Source of the DNA: Sneathiella glossodoripedis JCM 23214
GTDB lineage: Bacteria; Pseudomonadota; Alphaproteobacteria; Sneathiellales; Sneathiellaceae
Assembly (NCBI RefSeq): GCF_000616095.1
Contig: NZ_BAMS01000004.1
Location: 1-64,000, forward strand
Direction: 5' to 3'
DNA length: 64,000 nt
The notes under the pieces were generated by a model that made no database searches, was not told the DNA's origin, and saw only the letters and a program-made list of their open reading frames with translations. How positions within the stretch are numbered: the stretch's first letter is position 1; every line of letters starts with the position of its first letter. Shown one piece after another: positions 17,449 through 26,869 of the stretch. A program made the translations under genes and the position numbers.

Positions 17449-17931
17449 ATGGATCGATTGGAAGAAACTCTGGTGGCGTTGCGGCAGATTATGCGGGCAA
17501 CTGAACTCAATGGGCGCAAGCTGGCTCAGGAGACAGGCTTGTCCACGTCCCAACTGTTGGCGATGCAAGCCTTGAACGGTGCTGCAGACATGACGGCAGG
17601 CGCCGTCGCCAAAGAAATAAACTTGTCTCAAGCCACTGTGAGTACGCTACTGGATAAATTGGAGGCGAGAGGGCTGATTTTGCGAGAGCGTGGGCAAAGT
17701 GACAAACGAAAAGTCTTCGTCAAATTAACCGATTTGGGGCGTGAACTTGTGACCAGTGCGCCAACTGCTCTTCAGGATCGGTTCGCCAATAATTTTGCTC
17801 AGCTTGAGGCGTGGGAGCAAAGTATGATTGCTTCTGTTATGGGGCGGCTCGCATCTCTGATGGGAGCGTCAGAGCTCGACGCAGCGCCTGTATTGCATAC
17901 AGGTGCTATTGATAAACTGCCTAGTGAATGA
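17449..17931 (+). CDS. ectR: MarR family regulator of ectoine synthesis
   Basis: A 160-residue MarR protein: QLLAMQALNGAADMTAGAVA leads into the recognition helix in NLSQATVSTLLDKLEARGLI (about 63-82), and the wing is RGQSDKRKVFVKLTD. Its position immediately upstream of and divergent from ectA is that of EctR1, a repressor of ect operons that releases under salt stress. The function rests on family plus context, not on a unique motif. A GGAACAG site precedes the ATG. Confidence 0.85.
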   Translation: MDRLEETLVALRQIMRATELNGRKLAQETGLSTSQLLAMQALNGAADMTAGAVAKEINLSQATVSTLLDKLEARGLILRERGQSDKRKVFVKLTDLGRELVTSAPTALQDRFANNFAQLEAWEQSMIASVMGRLASLMGASELDAAPVLHTGAIDKLPSE

Positions 17932-18071
17932 ATTACCCGAGCGTCGCAGTAGATAACGCTTCGGAAGATAAAGATCATTTATTTTTCAAAACAGGTGTTC
18001 AAGCTTTCACGAACTGTGTAGAACAGGGCTTGTTTACTGTAAGGCTTGTTGTGGGCATGTGAGATACAGAT

Positions 18072-18869
18072 ATGGATACAGTTTTCCGATTTCACGCATT
18101 TAGGCGCGATATTTCAAATTTTTCTATATTGAAATATCGTGATTTTGAAGGATATCTGGTCACCGGTCAGCACTCTGGCACTCATTGGCTGAAATATATG
18201 CTCAGCTGTGCTATTGCTCATAAGCACGGGTATCCAACACCAAAGCATACAGACAACGCCAAGAGTAATGACTTTATTGGGCATCCCAAGCACAAACCGT
18301 TATACCCGGATACCCCTCGTATTGCCAGCACCCATCAAATTCCTCACAGATTATATGATAGCAGGCTGGTAAGAACTTTTGTTCAGGTTCCTCCAAGTGC
18401 CATTTTATTTCGTGATATTCGCCATGCATTAGTTTCATTTTATGAAAAATGGCATGGGAATACGCTGAATATGTCATTTAGCGAGTTTCTGCGTGGTGAC
18501 AAAAATGGCCACCAACACTGGGCTGATATTTGGTGGCACATTCGGTTTTATAATCGATGGGGCCGCACGATTGAGCGTTTCCCTGAGCATAGCATTACAT
18601 TGTATTACGAGGATCTGAAAGCGGACGCTCAAAATCAGATGAGCCGAATTTTTTCTCATTTTGGCATCGATATGCCACAAGATAGTCTAGCATTTGCTGT
18701 GTCGGAAAGTAGTCGAGAGAAAATGGCAGCAAAAGCAGACTCAGAAAAATTCGTTCGTTTTGATAAAAGAGATCCTTTGGAGTGGTATAGTCAGGATGAT
18801 ATGGATTTTTTCAAAAAAACCATATCGGAAAACTTAAAATATGCGCATGGGTACAACTATCTGGATTGA
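18072..18869 (+). CDS. Sulfotransferase family protein
   Basis: 265 residues with the two PAPS-binding signatures of the sulfotransferase fold: the 5'-phosphosulfate loop YLVTGQHSGTHWLKYML (about 28-44) and the 3'-phosphate motif ILFRDIRHALVSFYEKW (about 115-131). It has no signal peptide or membrane segment, so it acts in the cytosol or at the inner membrane face, on an unknown acceptor such as a lipid, glycan or small alcohol. It is monocistronic, with no PAPS-synthesis genes nearby. A second, different sulfotransferase is at 40278-41129. Confidence 0.82.
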   Translation: MDTVFRFHAFRRDISNFSILKYRDFEGYLVTGQHSGTHWLKYMLSCAIAHKHGYPTPKHTDNAKSNDFIGHPKHKPLYPDTPRIASTHQIPHRLYDSRLVRTFVQVPPSAILFRDIRHALVSFYEKWHGNTLNMSFSEFLRGDKNGHQHWADIWWHIRFYNRWGRTIERFPEHSITLYYEDLKADAQNQMSRIFSHFGIDMPQDSLAFAVSESSREKMAAKADSEKFVRFDKRDPLEWYSQDDMDFFKKTISENLKYAHGYNYLD

Positions 18870-18881
18870 TTGAGAGCACAA

Positions 18882-19226
18882 TTAATCATGGAGTGCTTTG
18901 CTATCAGTCGGTGCCTCGCTCCGCTCATTTATTCCGTAGTCACGTAAGACATTAGCTACACGCAAACGGTAATTTTTAAAGAGGCCGGAGCGGCCCTTGG
19001 ATTGCGCTTTGCGGTGAATTTCCAAGTTTCGCCATTCTTTCACGGCGGCTTCATTTTCAAAAAAGGAAAGGGAGAGCATTTTTTCCGGGTTGGTTATGCT
19101 CTGAAATCTTTCAACAGAAATAAAGCCGTCAATTTCCTCAAGGTGATCTCTCAAGGATGCGGCTATTTCAAGATAATTGTCACGCTTCCCCTCGGTTGGT
19201 TCAACTTCAAATATTACTGCAATCAT
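18882..19226 (-). CDS. Antibiotic biosynthesis monooxygenase (ABM) domain protein
   Basis: A 114-residue ABM/dimeric alpha-beta-barrel protein: MIAVIFEVEPTEGKRDNYL opens the fold, GFISVERFQSITNPEKMLS and FFENEAAVKEWRN follow as in the family, with a short C-terminal tail. These small dimers act as cofactor-poor oxygenases, haem-handling proteins or quinone-type enzymes; no substrate can be deduced. It lies 13 bases after the NIPSNAP gene on the same strand, so the two form an operon divergent from an ArsR regulator. Confidence 0.8.
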   Translation of the reverse strand: MIAVIFEVEPTEGKRDNYLEIAASLRDHLEEIDGFISVERFQSITNPEKMLSLSFFENEAAVKEWRNLEIHRKAQSKGRSGLFKNYRLRVANVLRDYGINERSEAPTDSKALHD

Positions 19227-19239
19227 TTAATCGCTCCTG

Positions 19240-19545
19240 CTAGATAGATATTTTTTTGAGGAAAGTTCGGTCTTCTCGTAAAATGAATTTTTCTCTTTGT
19301 GCAAATTGATAATTTTGCAGACCAAGCGGGTCTTTGGCCAATTGTTGTCTATATTGCTCGTACGCTGCAAGACTTTCTATATGATAAACTCCGTAGGCTA
19401 GCGTACTGGAACCTTCATGGGGAGCAAAATACCCCACTAAATCAGCGCCATTTCTGGGAATTGCTACGGACCAGTTCCGTGAATATTCCTCAAACAAGTC
19501 TTTCTTGGTTGGGGCAATGTGATATTTGATAAAGCAAGTCAGCAT
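19240..19545 (-). CDS. NIPSNAP family protein
   Basis: 101 residues of the NIPSNAP dimeric alpha-beta barrel: MLTCFIKYHIAPTKKDLFEEY, a central PRNGADLVGYFAPHEGSS (the family's G-F/Y-F segment) and the terminal FILREDRTFLK. ATG 19545 has GGAG 6 bases upstream and is preferred to an earlier in-frame TTG. Bacterial NIPSNAP proteins are uncharacterised stress-linked barrels. It is first in an operon with the ABM protein and faces the ArsR gene, its probable regulator. Confidence 0.8.
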   Translation of the reverse strand: MLTCFIKYHIAPTKKDLFEEYSRNWSVAIPRNGADLVGYFAPHEGSSTLAYGVYHIESLAAYEQYRQQLAKDPLGLQNYQFAQREKFILREDRTFLKKISI

Positions 19546-19616
19546 AATAATCTCCAAACTGTTTGTTGGAATATTATTCTGTTGTTTGTATTTAATGCTT
19601 CGGTTATGGTCGAACT

Positions 19617-20276
19617 ATGAAAGAAGGGCCCGACATTGCTCTTGTGGCGTCTCTCATTGGGGATCCAGCGAGAGCTAACATGTTGTCAGCATTGCTGGCG
19701 GGAAAAGCGCTTACTGCAACGGAATTAGCGGCAGAAGCCGGAATTACTGCGCAAACTGCAAGCTCTCACCTCAAAAAACTGGAATTTGCACAATTGATTG
19801 CAGTCCGCAAACAAGGCCGCCATAAGTATTTTGTGCTAGCAGATGACGAAGTTGGGCACGCTTTGGAAGCGTTGATGGGGTTGGCAGCTCGCAGAGGGTT
19901 GCTCAGGACACGAACCGGGCCTAAAGACCCGAGCCTCAGAAAAGCACGGATTTGTTATAATCATCTCGCCGGCGATTTAGCAGTAAAGCTCTATGAGGGG
20001 TTGCTGGCTAAAAATTATTTGAGCGAAACCAGTAACGGTATAGAGCTGACTAACGCTGGACATTCAGAATTTGTTCAATTTGGCATAAACATGGAACACT
20101 GGTTCATTCAAAGCGGCCATTATGCTTGTCATGCTTGGATTGGAGTGAGAGACGTACTCATTTGGCCGGGGGTTTGGGCTCAGCTCTGCTTCAAAGATTT
20201 TATGAACTTGGTTGGGCGAAGCGAGTTGATGGCTCTCGAGCCATTCAATTCAGTAAAACAGGTGAGCAGCGTTTAA
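19617..20276 (+). CDS. ArsR family winged-helix regulator
   Basis: A 219-residue regulator. The N-terminal ~90 residues are an ArsR-type winged helix (SLIGDPARANMLSALLAG, ELAAEAGITAQTASSHLKKLE, GRHKYFVLAD). The C-terminal ~125 residues form an additional domain with two Cys (about 112 and 167) seen in a long ArsR branch often annotated HTH_20-like. It is divergent from the NIPSNAP-ABM pair with a 71-base gap and probably represses it. No metal-binding Cys-x-Cys motif of classical ArsR is seen, so the ligand is probably not arsenite. Confidence 0.85.
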   Translation: MKEGPDIALVASLIGDPARANMLSALLAGKALTATELAAEAGITAQTASSHLKKLEFAQLIAVRKQGRHKYFVLADDEVGHALEALMGLAARRGLLRTRTGPKDPSLRKARICYNHLAGDLAVKLYEGLLAKNYLSETSNGIELTNAGHSEFVQFGINMEHWFIQSGHYACHAWIGVRDVLIWPGVWAQLCFKDFMNLVGRSELMALEPFNSVKQVSSV

Positions 20277-20296
20277 ACAAGAGATTTAGTCTATAG

Positions 20297-20324
20297 AAAA
20301 ACCCTGCCAAATTGACAGGGTTTT
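20297..20324. terminator. Bidirectional terminator
   Basis: A 9-bp perfect stem AAAACCCTG / CAGGGTTTT flanked by A on one side and T on the other lies between the convergent ArsR (plus) and chemoreceptor (minus) genes. It gives a T-rich tail on both strands. Confidence 0.8.
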
Positions 20325-20350
20325 CCTTAGTCGGAATGACAAGGAGTAGG

Positions 20351-22678
20351 TTAGCCGGCTCGAACCTGCTTGAGGAAGCGATCCACTTCGCCCTGCAACG
20401 TTTCGGCTTCAGCAACCAGTCGTTGTGCAACATCTTGAACTTCTGTCGCGGAATTGCCAGTACGATTAGCGGTCTCATTCACGGTACTGATGTTTGCAGT
20501 TACATCATTGGCGCTCGTGGCGGCTTGCTGGACACTTCGGCTGATTTCGTTGGTCGCAGCTCCTTGTTCTTCAACAGCCGCAGAAATCGTTGTGTTAATT
20601 TCGTTAATGCGGCCAATTGTTGTACTGATACCGCCAATAGCCATAACAGCATTTCCAGTTTCTTGCTGAACCGCTTTGATCTGATTGGTAATTTCTTCAG
20701 TAGCCTTTGCCGTTTGCGTTGCTAGGTTTTTCACCTCACTGGCGACCACGGCAAAGCCTTTACCTGCATCTCCGGCGCGTGCCGCCTCAATCGTCGCATT
20801 GAGTGCAAGCAGGTTTGTCTGCTCAGCAATGTCACTGATTAATTCCACAACGTCACCGATTTTTGCAGCAGCTTCATTCAGGCTTGTAATCATGATGTTT
20901 GAGCGTTCTGCCTCGGATACAGCGTCACCCGCAATCGAAGCCGCTTGCCCAACCTGCTGACTTATTTCGGTAATGGAAGCTGAAAGTTGCTCGGCGGCAG
21001 AGGCAACAGAGTTGATGCTGTTACTTGAGAGTTGCGATGCTGATGCAACAGTTTGCGTAAGTGCGGTAGTCTCGCCCGCTGAATTGCTCATTGAGCCGGA
21101 GATTTCACTCATGTTGGAAGTGGCTTGTGAAAACCGTTCAACCAGATGTTTAACACTGCCTTCAAACTCATCAGCGAGACGGTTGAGTTCAGCACGTTTT
21201 TCTTGCTCAGCTTCAAGAGTTAAGCGTTCCTTTTCTTCAGCAGCTTTGCGATCATTTTCAATCTGCTGCTGACGCGCCTGTTCGCGTTCTTGCTCACGCT
21301 GGGCGCGCTCCTGTTCCTCTTTCTCACGCGCAGCTTTCGCTTCTCGAGCGGCATTTCTAAAGCCCATAATTGCGTAACCAAGTCGTGCAATTTCATCGTT
21401 GCCTTCGCGGTAGATGCTGGAGTTCAAATCCCCTTCGGATAGTTTGCGGGCGGAATCTACCATCATCAACAGGCGTTTTACGATATTGCGTGCAATATAG
21501 AACCAGGCGATTGCAATGGCGATCAGGACCGTAACGAGTGCAGCGATAGAAACTGTGAGTTTCAGTGTTTCTGCGAGCGCTTCGTTTTCTGCGCTAGCGG
21601 TGACTACAGATTGTTCGATTTCAGATACGAACTGATTGGCGTCACTTGAAAGCTTTTCGGCAATTTCACGGCTTTGTTTCAGGATATCCTGAGCTGATTC
21701 AATTGCTTCGAGTTCCTGAGTGCGAATGGTAAAGATTACATCGTTGGGTCCGCCTTTACTGCCGATAAAGAGGAGATCTTCAAAGAGTTTTTCCAGATTT
21801 TTGGCAAATTTCGTTTTATTTGTACTCGACAGTTTTGATAGCGGGGTCGCCATACTGGCAATAGAGGCCAGGAAATTTCCTGACAATTCCTCAACGGATT
21901 TTTTATTTTCCGCCAAAGCGCCTTCCGCAAGAAGGCTGATTAACAAAAATCCTGAACTTTGTACGCTGAATACAGCTTCCTGTCCGGACATTACGTTCAA
22001 ATAGGCTTGCGAAAGGGGCCCCGTGTCATATTCTGGCTTTTCACCGCTGAGAGATTTTTCAATTGAGTTTTCGAGAAGTTCTTCCCACTCATCGTTGGTT
22101 TTAAAAAGCTGCATGCGAATAGGGATAAGTAGTGGGCTTGCGCTTTTTCTCAGAATACCCCGGAATTCTTGTAATTGCTGCAGACGCTCTTCTCTGAGTT
22201 TCGCCATTTGAAGTCGAGTGCTGACATTGCTGTCAAGTTGGGCAATGAGTGGCTCCAGTGCTTGCAAATTTGATGAAATGCTCGCAAGGGCCTGACTTTC
22301 ATCCACAAAGCTATTCAATTCCTTCAGACGCGACATAGCCTGTTGAATTGAACTGTTTAGGTTTTGCATATTTTGCTGGCGTTCTTCGTTGGTAAGTGCT
22401 GAGCCGAGCTGCGGTGCGATTGCCGCTATTTCTGTGGTGTCGTTAGCAAGTTTAAGTGCGAGGGTTATTGAGGGTATATCGTGACTGGCTGTCTGTTTAT
22501 TGGCGTCAGTTAGTTTATCGACACTGAACCAACTGACAGCGCTAATGACAACAGTCAACAGAGTTACAACAGAAAACGCTGATATCAGACGATAGCCAAT
22601 TCCGAACCGGGTATATTGTGGTTCTTCATCTGCATGCTTGGTTTTACGTTTCAGAATACTTTTAAACTTGTCTAGCAT
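20351..22678 (-). CDS. Methyl-accepting chemotaxis protein
   Basis: A 775-residue chemoreceptor. The first transmembrane helix is at about 29-51. A long all-helical periplasmic sensor follows (about 52-370), then the second helix (about 373-396), a HAMP domain, a strongly charged coiled coil rich in Glu/Arg/Gln (about 450-500) and the cytoplasmic signalling hairpin. The hairpin tip sequence [20 protein letters not shown] is the universal CheA/CheW contact. There is no C-terminal CheR tether pentapeptide. No che genes are in the window, so this is an orphan receptor; its ligand is unknown. Confidence 0.93.
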   Translation of the reverse strand: MLDKFKSILKRKTKHADEEPQYTRFGIGYRLISAFSVVTLLTVVISAVSWFSVDKLTDANKQTASHDIPSITLALKLANDTTEIAAIAPQLGSALTNEERQQNMQNLNSSIQQAMSRLKELNSFVDESQALASISSNLQALEPLIAQLDSNVSTRLQMAKLREERLQQLQEFRGILRKSASPLLIPIRMQLFKTNDEWEELLENSIEKSLSGEKPEYDTGPLSQAYLNVMSGQEAVFSVQSSGFLLISLLAEGALAENKKSVEELSGNFLASIASMATPLSKLSSTNKTKFAKNLEKLFEDLLFIGSKGGPNDVIFTIRTQELEAIESAQDILKQSREIAEKLSSDANQFVSEIEQSVVTASAENEALAETLKLTVSIAALVTVLIAIAIAWFYIARNIVKRLLMMVDSARKLSEGDLNSSIYREGNDEIARLGYAIMGFRNAAREAKAAREKEEQERAQREQEREQARQQQIENDRKAAEEKERLTLEAEQEKRAELNRLADEFEGSVKHLVERFSQATSNMSEISGSMSNSAGETTALTQTVASASQLSSNSINSVASAAEQLSASITEISQQVGQAASIAGDAVSEAERSNIMITSLNEAAAKIGDVVELISDIAEQTNLLALNATIEAARAGDAGKGFAVVASEVKNLATQTAKATEEITNQIKAVQQETGNAVMAIGGISTTIGRINEINTTISAAVEEQGAATNEISRSVQQAATSANDVTANISTVNETANRTGNSATEVQDVAQRLVAEAETLQGEVDRFLKQVRAG

Positions 22679-22843
22679 ATCAATTACACCTTATTCCCCC
22701 AAAGCCGCCTCCATTGATGAAGGCTCTTTTTCCACTGGAGCAAGGTAAGATAGCGACAGTTAAAATTTTCTTTAGCAAAATCCGATTAAGTTAATTTGCC
22801 TAAAAATTGATCACGTTCTCTTATAATTTGACTATCAAAATCA

Positions 22844-23704
22844 TCATAAGCCGTGGTTTCCTGAATATTGAGTATGCTTAGTTTTCTGCCAATCAATTGG
22901 TAAATCGCACAGAGGGCGCAGGATATCAACTTGAAGAGGGTAACAGGCAGCTTCATCAGAAGAGTGCTCGCTTGAGCAGTCACCGCCTGGACAAGCTGAC
23001 AGAGCCCCAAGAAGGTCAATTTCAGCAAAAAACTCAAGAAAGTCACCTTGCCGAACAGGGCTTGCTTTCATGAAGTATTGATGTGTGTCTTGCGTAAAGC
23101 CAGTACACATAAATACATTTAGAACATCATGGACCGCGAATTCAGCTTCTTCGATAGTGAGTTTCTTTTCTTTCACGAGGGCACGCGTCAGATTCGAGTG
23201 ACAGCAGTAATGATATTCCGATTCTTTTAACAGCTGGTTAGTATAAGGGTCACAACGGGTTCCGATTACGTCATGGACGCTTCCGCCAAATTCGTCCCAC
23301 CCATACCAGTCAAGAGTATCATACGTGATGGTTGCCATCGGCCTCATAAAAGGTAGAGAGCTCCATAGTTTGTCGCCCACACCGACATGAGTGCCGTGTA
23401 AAGCCCTTGTTTTGCCGCTAAAAAATTTTTCCTTCAGATTGTTTGCATTCCAGAGGTTGAGGTCACCAACTTGCGGCCCATCTGGACAAATTATTCTAAA
23501 ATAGTGCCCAGCCGGTACATGAAAGCAACGCGCATCCCTAGCGGGAACCGTAACAGAGTCAATCAAGGTGAGATCATTCCTGTATAGTTGTCTAAAGTCG
23601 TTTTTTATCGGCTCTAGAACATCTGCCGGATAACAGATTACGGGTTCGACTTCTTTGCGTGCCTTTGCATCGGATGGGGCTGGGTTCTGTGGGGTCGGTT
23701 TCAT
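22844..23704 (-). CDS. DUF1989 (urea carboxylase-associated) family protein
   Basis: 286 residues of the DUF1989 family: VPARDARCFHVPAGHYFRI, GPQVGDLNLWNANN, FMRPMATITYDTLDW and HYCCHSNLTRAL are its hallmark segments, with conserved Cys/His that may bind a metal. Relatives accompany urea carboxylase and act in guanidine/carboxyguanidine-type amide metabolism, but here no urea carboxylase or allophanate hydrolase is adjacent. A CPGGDCSSEHSS loop (about 240-250) adds more Cys/His. It may act in nitrogen scavenging with the nearby RidA; that is inference. Confidence 0.8.
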   Translation of the reverse strand: MKPTPQNPAPSDAKARKEVEPVICYPADVLEPIKNDFRQLYRNDLTLIDSVTVPARDARCFHVPAGHYFRIICPDGPQVGDLNLWNANNLKEKFFSGKTRALHGTHVGVGDKLWSSLPFMRPMATITYDTLDWYGWDEFGGSVHDVIGTRCDPYTNQLLKESEYHYCCHSNLTRALVKEKKLTIEEAEFAVHDVLNVFMCTGFTQDTHQYFMKASPVRQGDFLEFFAEIDLLGALSACPGGDCSSEHSSDEAACYPLQVDILRPLCDLPIDWQKTKHTQYSGNHGL

Positions 23705-23791
23705 GGTATCGCTTAAAACTGTGCTTGAGTTAATTCAGTATTGTTGGAATAAATAATGAAAACAGTTTGTTGATTGAGTAAAGGAAATTCT

Positions 23792-24079
23792 ATGGCTAAA
23801 GCATACTGGATCGCCCATGTCACGGTCACTGATCCTGATAATTACAGTCTATATGCCAATGGAGCGCCAAAAGCATTTGAAAAATATGGTGCCAAAATTC
23901 TGGCTCGTGGTGGTGCTTTTGAACAGCTGGAGGGAAAGGGGCACACTCGTAATGTCGTTATCGAATTTGCATCGATGCAAGACGCTTTGAATTGTTATCA
24001 CTCTAAAGAGTATCAGTCTGCAAAAGAGCACAGAGAAAACGCAGGGATTGCAGAGATTGTAATTGTAGAAGGTGTGTAA
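23792..24079 (+). CDS. DUF1330 domain protein
   Basis: A 95-residue dimeric alpha-beta-barrel protein of the DUF1330 family (MAKAYWIAHVTVTDPDNYSL ... FEKYGAKILARGGAFEQLEG ... SKEYQSAKEHRENAG). ATG 23792 follows AAAGGAAATTCT; an earlier TTG in frame was rejected. It is divergent from DUF1989 and convergent with ridA. The function of the family is unknown. Confidence 0.82.
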   Translation: MAKAYWIAHVTVTDPDNYSLYANGAPKAFEKYGAKILARGGAFEQLEGKGHTRNVVIEFASMQDALNCYHSKEYQSAKEHRENAGIAEIVIVEGV

Positions 24080-24085
24080 CTAATT

Positions 24086-24115
24086 TGGCCCACCGCGCAG
24101 ATGGGCCATTTATTT
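24086..24115. terminator. Terminator between DUF1330 and RidA genes
   Basis: The 7-bp stem TGGCCCA / TGGGCCA with a 9-base loop is followed by TTTATTTA on the plus strand. It sits between convergent stops and probably serves the DUF1330 transcript. Confidence 0.7.
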
Positions 24116-24461
24116 AGACAGCCGCGGTAATCAGAATTTCAACCTTGTAGTCAGGAGTGGCCAGCTTGGCTTCACCGCATGCACGTGCAGGTGCATTTCC
24201 TTTTGCTACCCATTTGTCCCAGACTTCATTCATTTCAGCAAAATACTCCATTGACGAGAGCCAGATCGTAGCTTGGAGGATTTTACTCTTGTCTGAGCCC
24301 GCTTCTGCAAGAAGAGAGTCGATTTTATCGAGAATATTTTGAGTTTGCTCCGCGACAGAACCTGAAGGTTCACCAACCTGACCTGCCAACCATATCATTC
24401 CGTTATAAATCACAGTTTGGCTCATCCGTTCACCAACGTGTAGGCGTTTAATGTCTGACAT
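24114..24461 (-). CDS. RidA family protein (reactive imine/enamine deaminase)
   Basis: 115 residues of the YjgF/YER057c/UK114 family. It has the IYNGMIWLAGQVG opening, the ILQATIWLSSMEYFAEMNEVW segment and, near the C terminus, the substrate-binding Arg in GNAPARACGEAKLA (about residue 93), followed by YKVEILITAAV. RidA proteins hydrolyse reactive enamines/imines made by PLP enzymes. It is monocistronic, downstream-facing towards the DUF1330 gene. Confidence 0.87.
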   Translation of the reverse strand: MSDIKRLHVGERMSQTVIYNGMIWLAGQVGEPSGSVAEQTQNILDKIDSLLAEAGSDKSKILQATIWLSSMEYFAEMNEVWDKWVAKGNAPARACGEAKLATPDYKVEILITAAV

Positions 24462-24811
24462 TTGTTTATTCCTAATTTATTTTTTTGTAAAAAATTCGAT
24501 TTACCCTATTTGGAATCATCAAAAGCAAGCAATTTTGCTTAGAAGTCCAGATGAATTGTTAGATATACCAAAGATACGGGCAAAAGACATAAGGAAATAT
24601 CACTTGGCCAGCGAGAAGCATGAGCCGAAACTGCGCAAAAGGTGTGCAATAGCAGCTTTAATTTTTTCTTAAGAAAAGCCTAAAACTTTACACTATATTA
24701 ATATTAGGGAATATAAATTTTATGTCAGGATCAGCTTGCAAATATTAGCAAGTTCAGGTGCACAAATCAAAGAACCGTATTTACACTTTTCCAAGGGCTC
24801 CGGTGTAGATT
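24462..24811. other. Intergenic region upstream of the kinase/HD-GYP operon
   Basis: About 350 AT-rich bases between divergent ridA and the histidine-kinase gene. A small inverted repeat CTTGC/GCAAG (24735-24739, 24748-24752) lies about 60 bases before the kinase GTG start. A 73-codon frame overlaps the ridA start region but shows no protein-like character. No RNA gene is recognised. Confidence 0.4.
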
Positions 24812-26866
24812 GTGACCGTAAAAATAAACAAAATCGGCGCACGTCCTGATGCGAACAAATCGCTGGCTCGGTTGTTGTTGGGGCAGTTTGTCGGATTTTG
24901 GTCATCAGCGCAGAGGCGTAAATTGCTGGTCAGCGTTGTTGTTCTGCAAACTTGTGCAACTCTCCTCATTCTAATTGCCTTGATTTCCGGTCAACAAGGA
25001 TTTCTGAAAGACAGTGTTAAATCTCAGGCCGAAAATCTGGGAAGGTCTTTGGAAGTGCTTTTGGAACAAACCCGGTCGGGTATAAGTCAGGGACTACTCG
25101 AAAAATTTCTGGTGGCACAAGCTACTTTGCCCGGGGTGCAAGGAATTGCTTTTTATAACAATTTAGGAAATCTAGAATTCTCCACAACCTCAACGCAAAA
25201 CAGGTCAATAAAATTAATTATTGAAGCAAAAAAAGACGTGGGTTTTGACGGTGCGGTGTTTGTTGAAGAAAGCCTAAACGGTTTCGATGTACTGGTCCCG
25301 GTGTTGGTTGCGGATAAATTGTATGGCTGGGTGAGGATGCAGGTTGCAAGAGATGATAACGTGGCGCTGCTCTTACAGGAATTGTCAATTGGCGCTAGCT
25401 TGATCTTACTTTCCCTGCTTTTTGCTGTCGCGCTTGTTTATGTGAGTACCCGCCAGTTACAAAACAGCCTTGCGCATATGATTGATGTTGCAACACGTTT
25501 TAGGTCAGGAGAGCGAGGCTTGCGAATTGAATTGGCTGAAAATGACGAGCTGGCGCCACTTGGCGTAAAATTTAATGAACTGGCAGATACCGTTAATAAT
25601 AGAGAAGCGGAATTGTTCGACCAAAGAGAACATCTTGAGGAGGTTGTTCTGGAAAGAACCAGAGATCTTGTTAAAGAAGTCAGGGAGCGACAGATCGCTG
25701 AAGATCAGGTGAATATGATTGTGCAAAGTGCGATGGAGGGGATTATCCTAGCAGGATCGAACGGTGAAATTCTGAACTTTAATCCGGCAGCCGCACAAAT
25801 TTTTGGATATAGCCAAAAGGAAGTGATGGGCCAAAATCTGGCAAATCTCATTCCAATGGAATTTGATGATGGGAAGCCAACTTCATTCATTGAATACATG
25901 AACAAAGTTGAGCTAGGGCATGATGGAACGCGCGGAGCTGAGGTTATATCTAGAAGAAGTGACGGGGAAAAATTTGTAATGGAATTGGCAATCAGCCATT
26001 TCAAAGAGCAGAATCAGAATTTTTTTACTATTATTGTCCGTGATATTTCCGAGAGAAAAGAAGCTGAAAAGCGACTAAGGGAAACCTTAAGCACCCTGCA
26101 ACTCACCCAAGCAGAACTAGTCCAGTCCGAAAAACTGGCGTCATTGGGAAGCCTGGTGGCTGGGGTGGCGCATGAAATTAATACTCCTATTGGAGTTGGG
26201 GTGACAGCCGCATCGCACTTGCACGAAAAGGTACAGAAATTACAGGTAGCTGTTGAAAATGGGACTCTAAAGAAAAGTGATTTTCTGTCATTTTTGAATA
26301 CGGCGGAGAGATCCACAAAAATCACTGAAACCAATCTGATGAGGGCGTCCGACCTGATCAAAAGTTTCAAGCAGGTTGCTGTAGATCAGTCGAGTGAGGC
26401 AAGTCGTACGTTTGCTTTGGTTGATTATATTGAGGAGGTGTTGCTCAGTTTGCAGCCTCAACTTAAGAAATACAAGCATCAGGTCAAGGTTACCGGTGAC
26501 AGAGATATCATAGTTGAAAGTTTGCCGGGGCCTATCGCACAGATTATTACAAACCTTGTAATGAATTCAATAATTCACGCCTTTCCAGACCAAGAAGTCG
26601 GGGAAATTACAATCAACGTGAAGCGCCGCGGTGAGATGCTCGATGTGACCTACAGGGACAATGGCTGCGGTATGGATGAGCAAACAGTTTCCAAGATTTT
26701 TGACCCGTTTTTTACAACAAGGCGAGGGGCCGGCGGAAGTGGGCTTGGACTGCATATTTTGTTTAATCAGGTAACGCAGTCTCTGGGGGGGACAATCAAG
26801 TGCAATAGTGTAGTCGGTGAAGGAACAGAATTTCACTTCTCTTTCCCTTACACCAGAGGAAAATAG
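24812..26866 (+). CDS. Membrane sensor histidine kinase (HAMP-PAS-HisKA-HATPase)
   Basis: 684 residues, GTG start. Two transmembrane helices (about 40-62 and 192-212) bracket a ~130-residue periplasmic sensor. HAMP (about 213-265), a coiled coil and a PAS domain (about 298-412) follow. The kinase core has phospho-accepting His in SLVAGVAHEINTPIGVG (about residue 454), the N box in ITNLVMNSIIHAFPD and glycine boxes RDNGCGM and GGSGLGL. It is followed after 3 bases by the REC/HD-GYP gene, so the two form a two-component system in which the kinase controls cyclic-di-GMP breakdown. Type I secretion and adhesin genes follow. Confidence 0.9.
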   Translation: MTVKINKIGARPDANKSLARLLLGQFVGFWSSAQRRKLLVSVVVLQTCATLLILIALISGQQGFLKDSVKSQAENLGRSLEVLLEQTRSGISQGLLEKFLVAQATLPGVQGIAFYNNLGNLEFSTTSTQNRSIKLIIEAKKDVGFDGAVFVEESLNGFDVLVPVLVADKLYGWVRMQVARDDNVALLLQELSIGASLILLSLLFAVALVYVSTRQLQNSLAHMIDVATRFRSGERGLRIELAENDELAPLGVKFNELADTVNNREAELFDQREHLEEVVLERTRDLVKEVRERQIAEDQVNMIVQSAMEGIILAGSNGEILNFNPAAAQIFGYSQKEVMGQNLANLIPMEFDDGKPTSFIEYMNKVELGHDGTRGAEVISRRSDGEKFVMELAISHFKEQNQNFFTIIVRDISERKEAEKRLRETLSTLQLTQAELVQSEKLASLGSLVAGVAHEINTPIGVGVTAASHLHEKVQKLQVAVENGTLKKSDFLSFLNTAERSTKITETNLMRASDLIKSFKQVAVDQSSEASRTFALVDYIEEVLLSLQPQLKKYKHQVKVTGDRDIIVESLPGPIAQIITNLVMNSIIHAFPDQEVGEITINVKRRGEMLDVTYRDNGCGMDEQTVSKIFDPFFTTRRGAGGSGLGLHILFNQVTQSLGGTIKCNSVVGEGTEFHFSFPYTRGK

Positions 26867-26869
26867 TTA

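Noticed and set aside
24451-24672. 73-codon plus-strand frame upstream of the kinase/HD-GYP operon
   Set aside because: It begins inside the start of the ridA gene, is of low complexity and shows no ribosome site.
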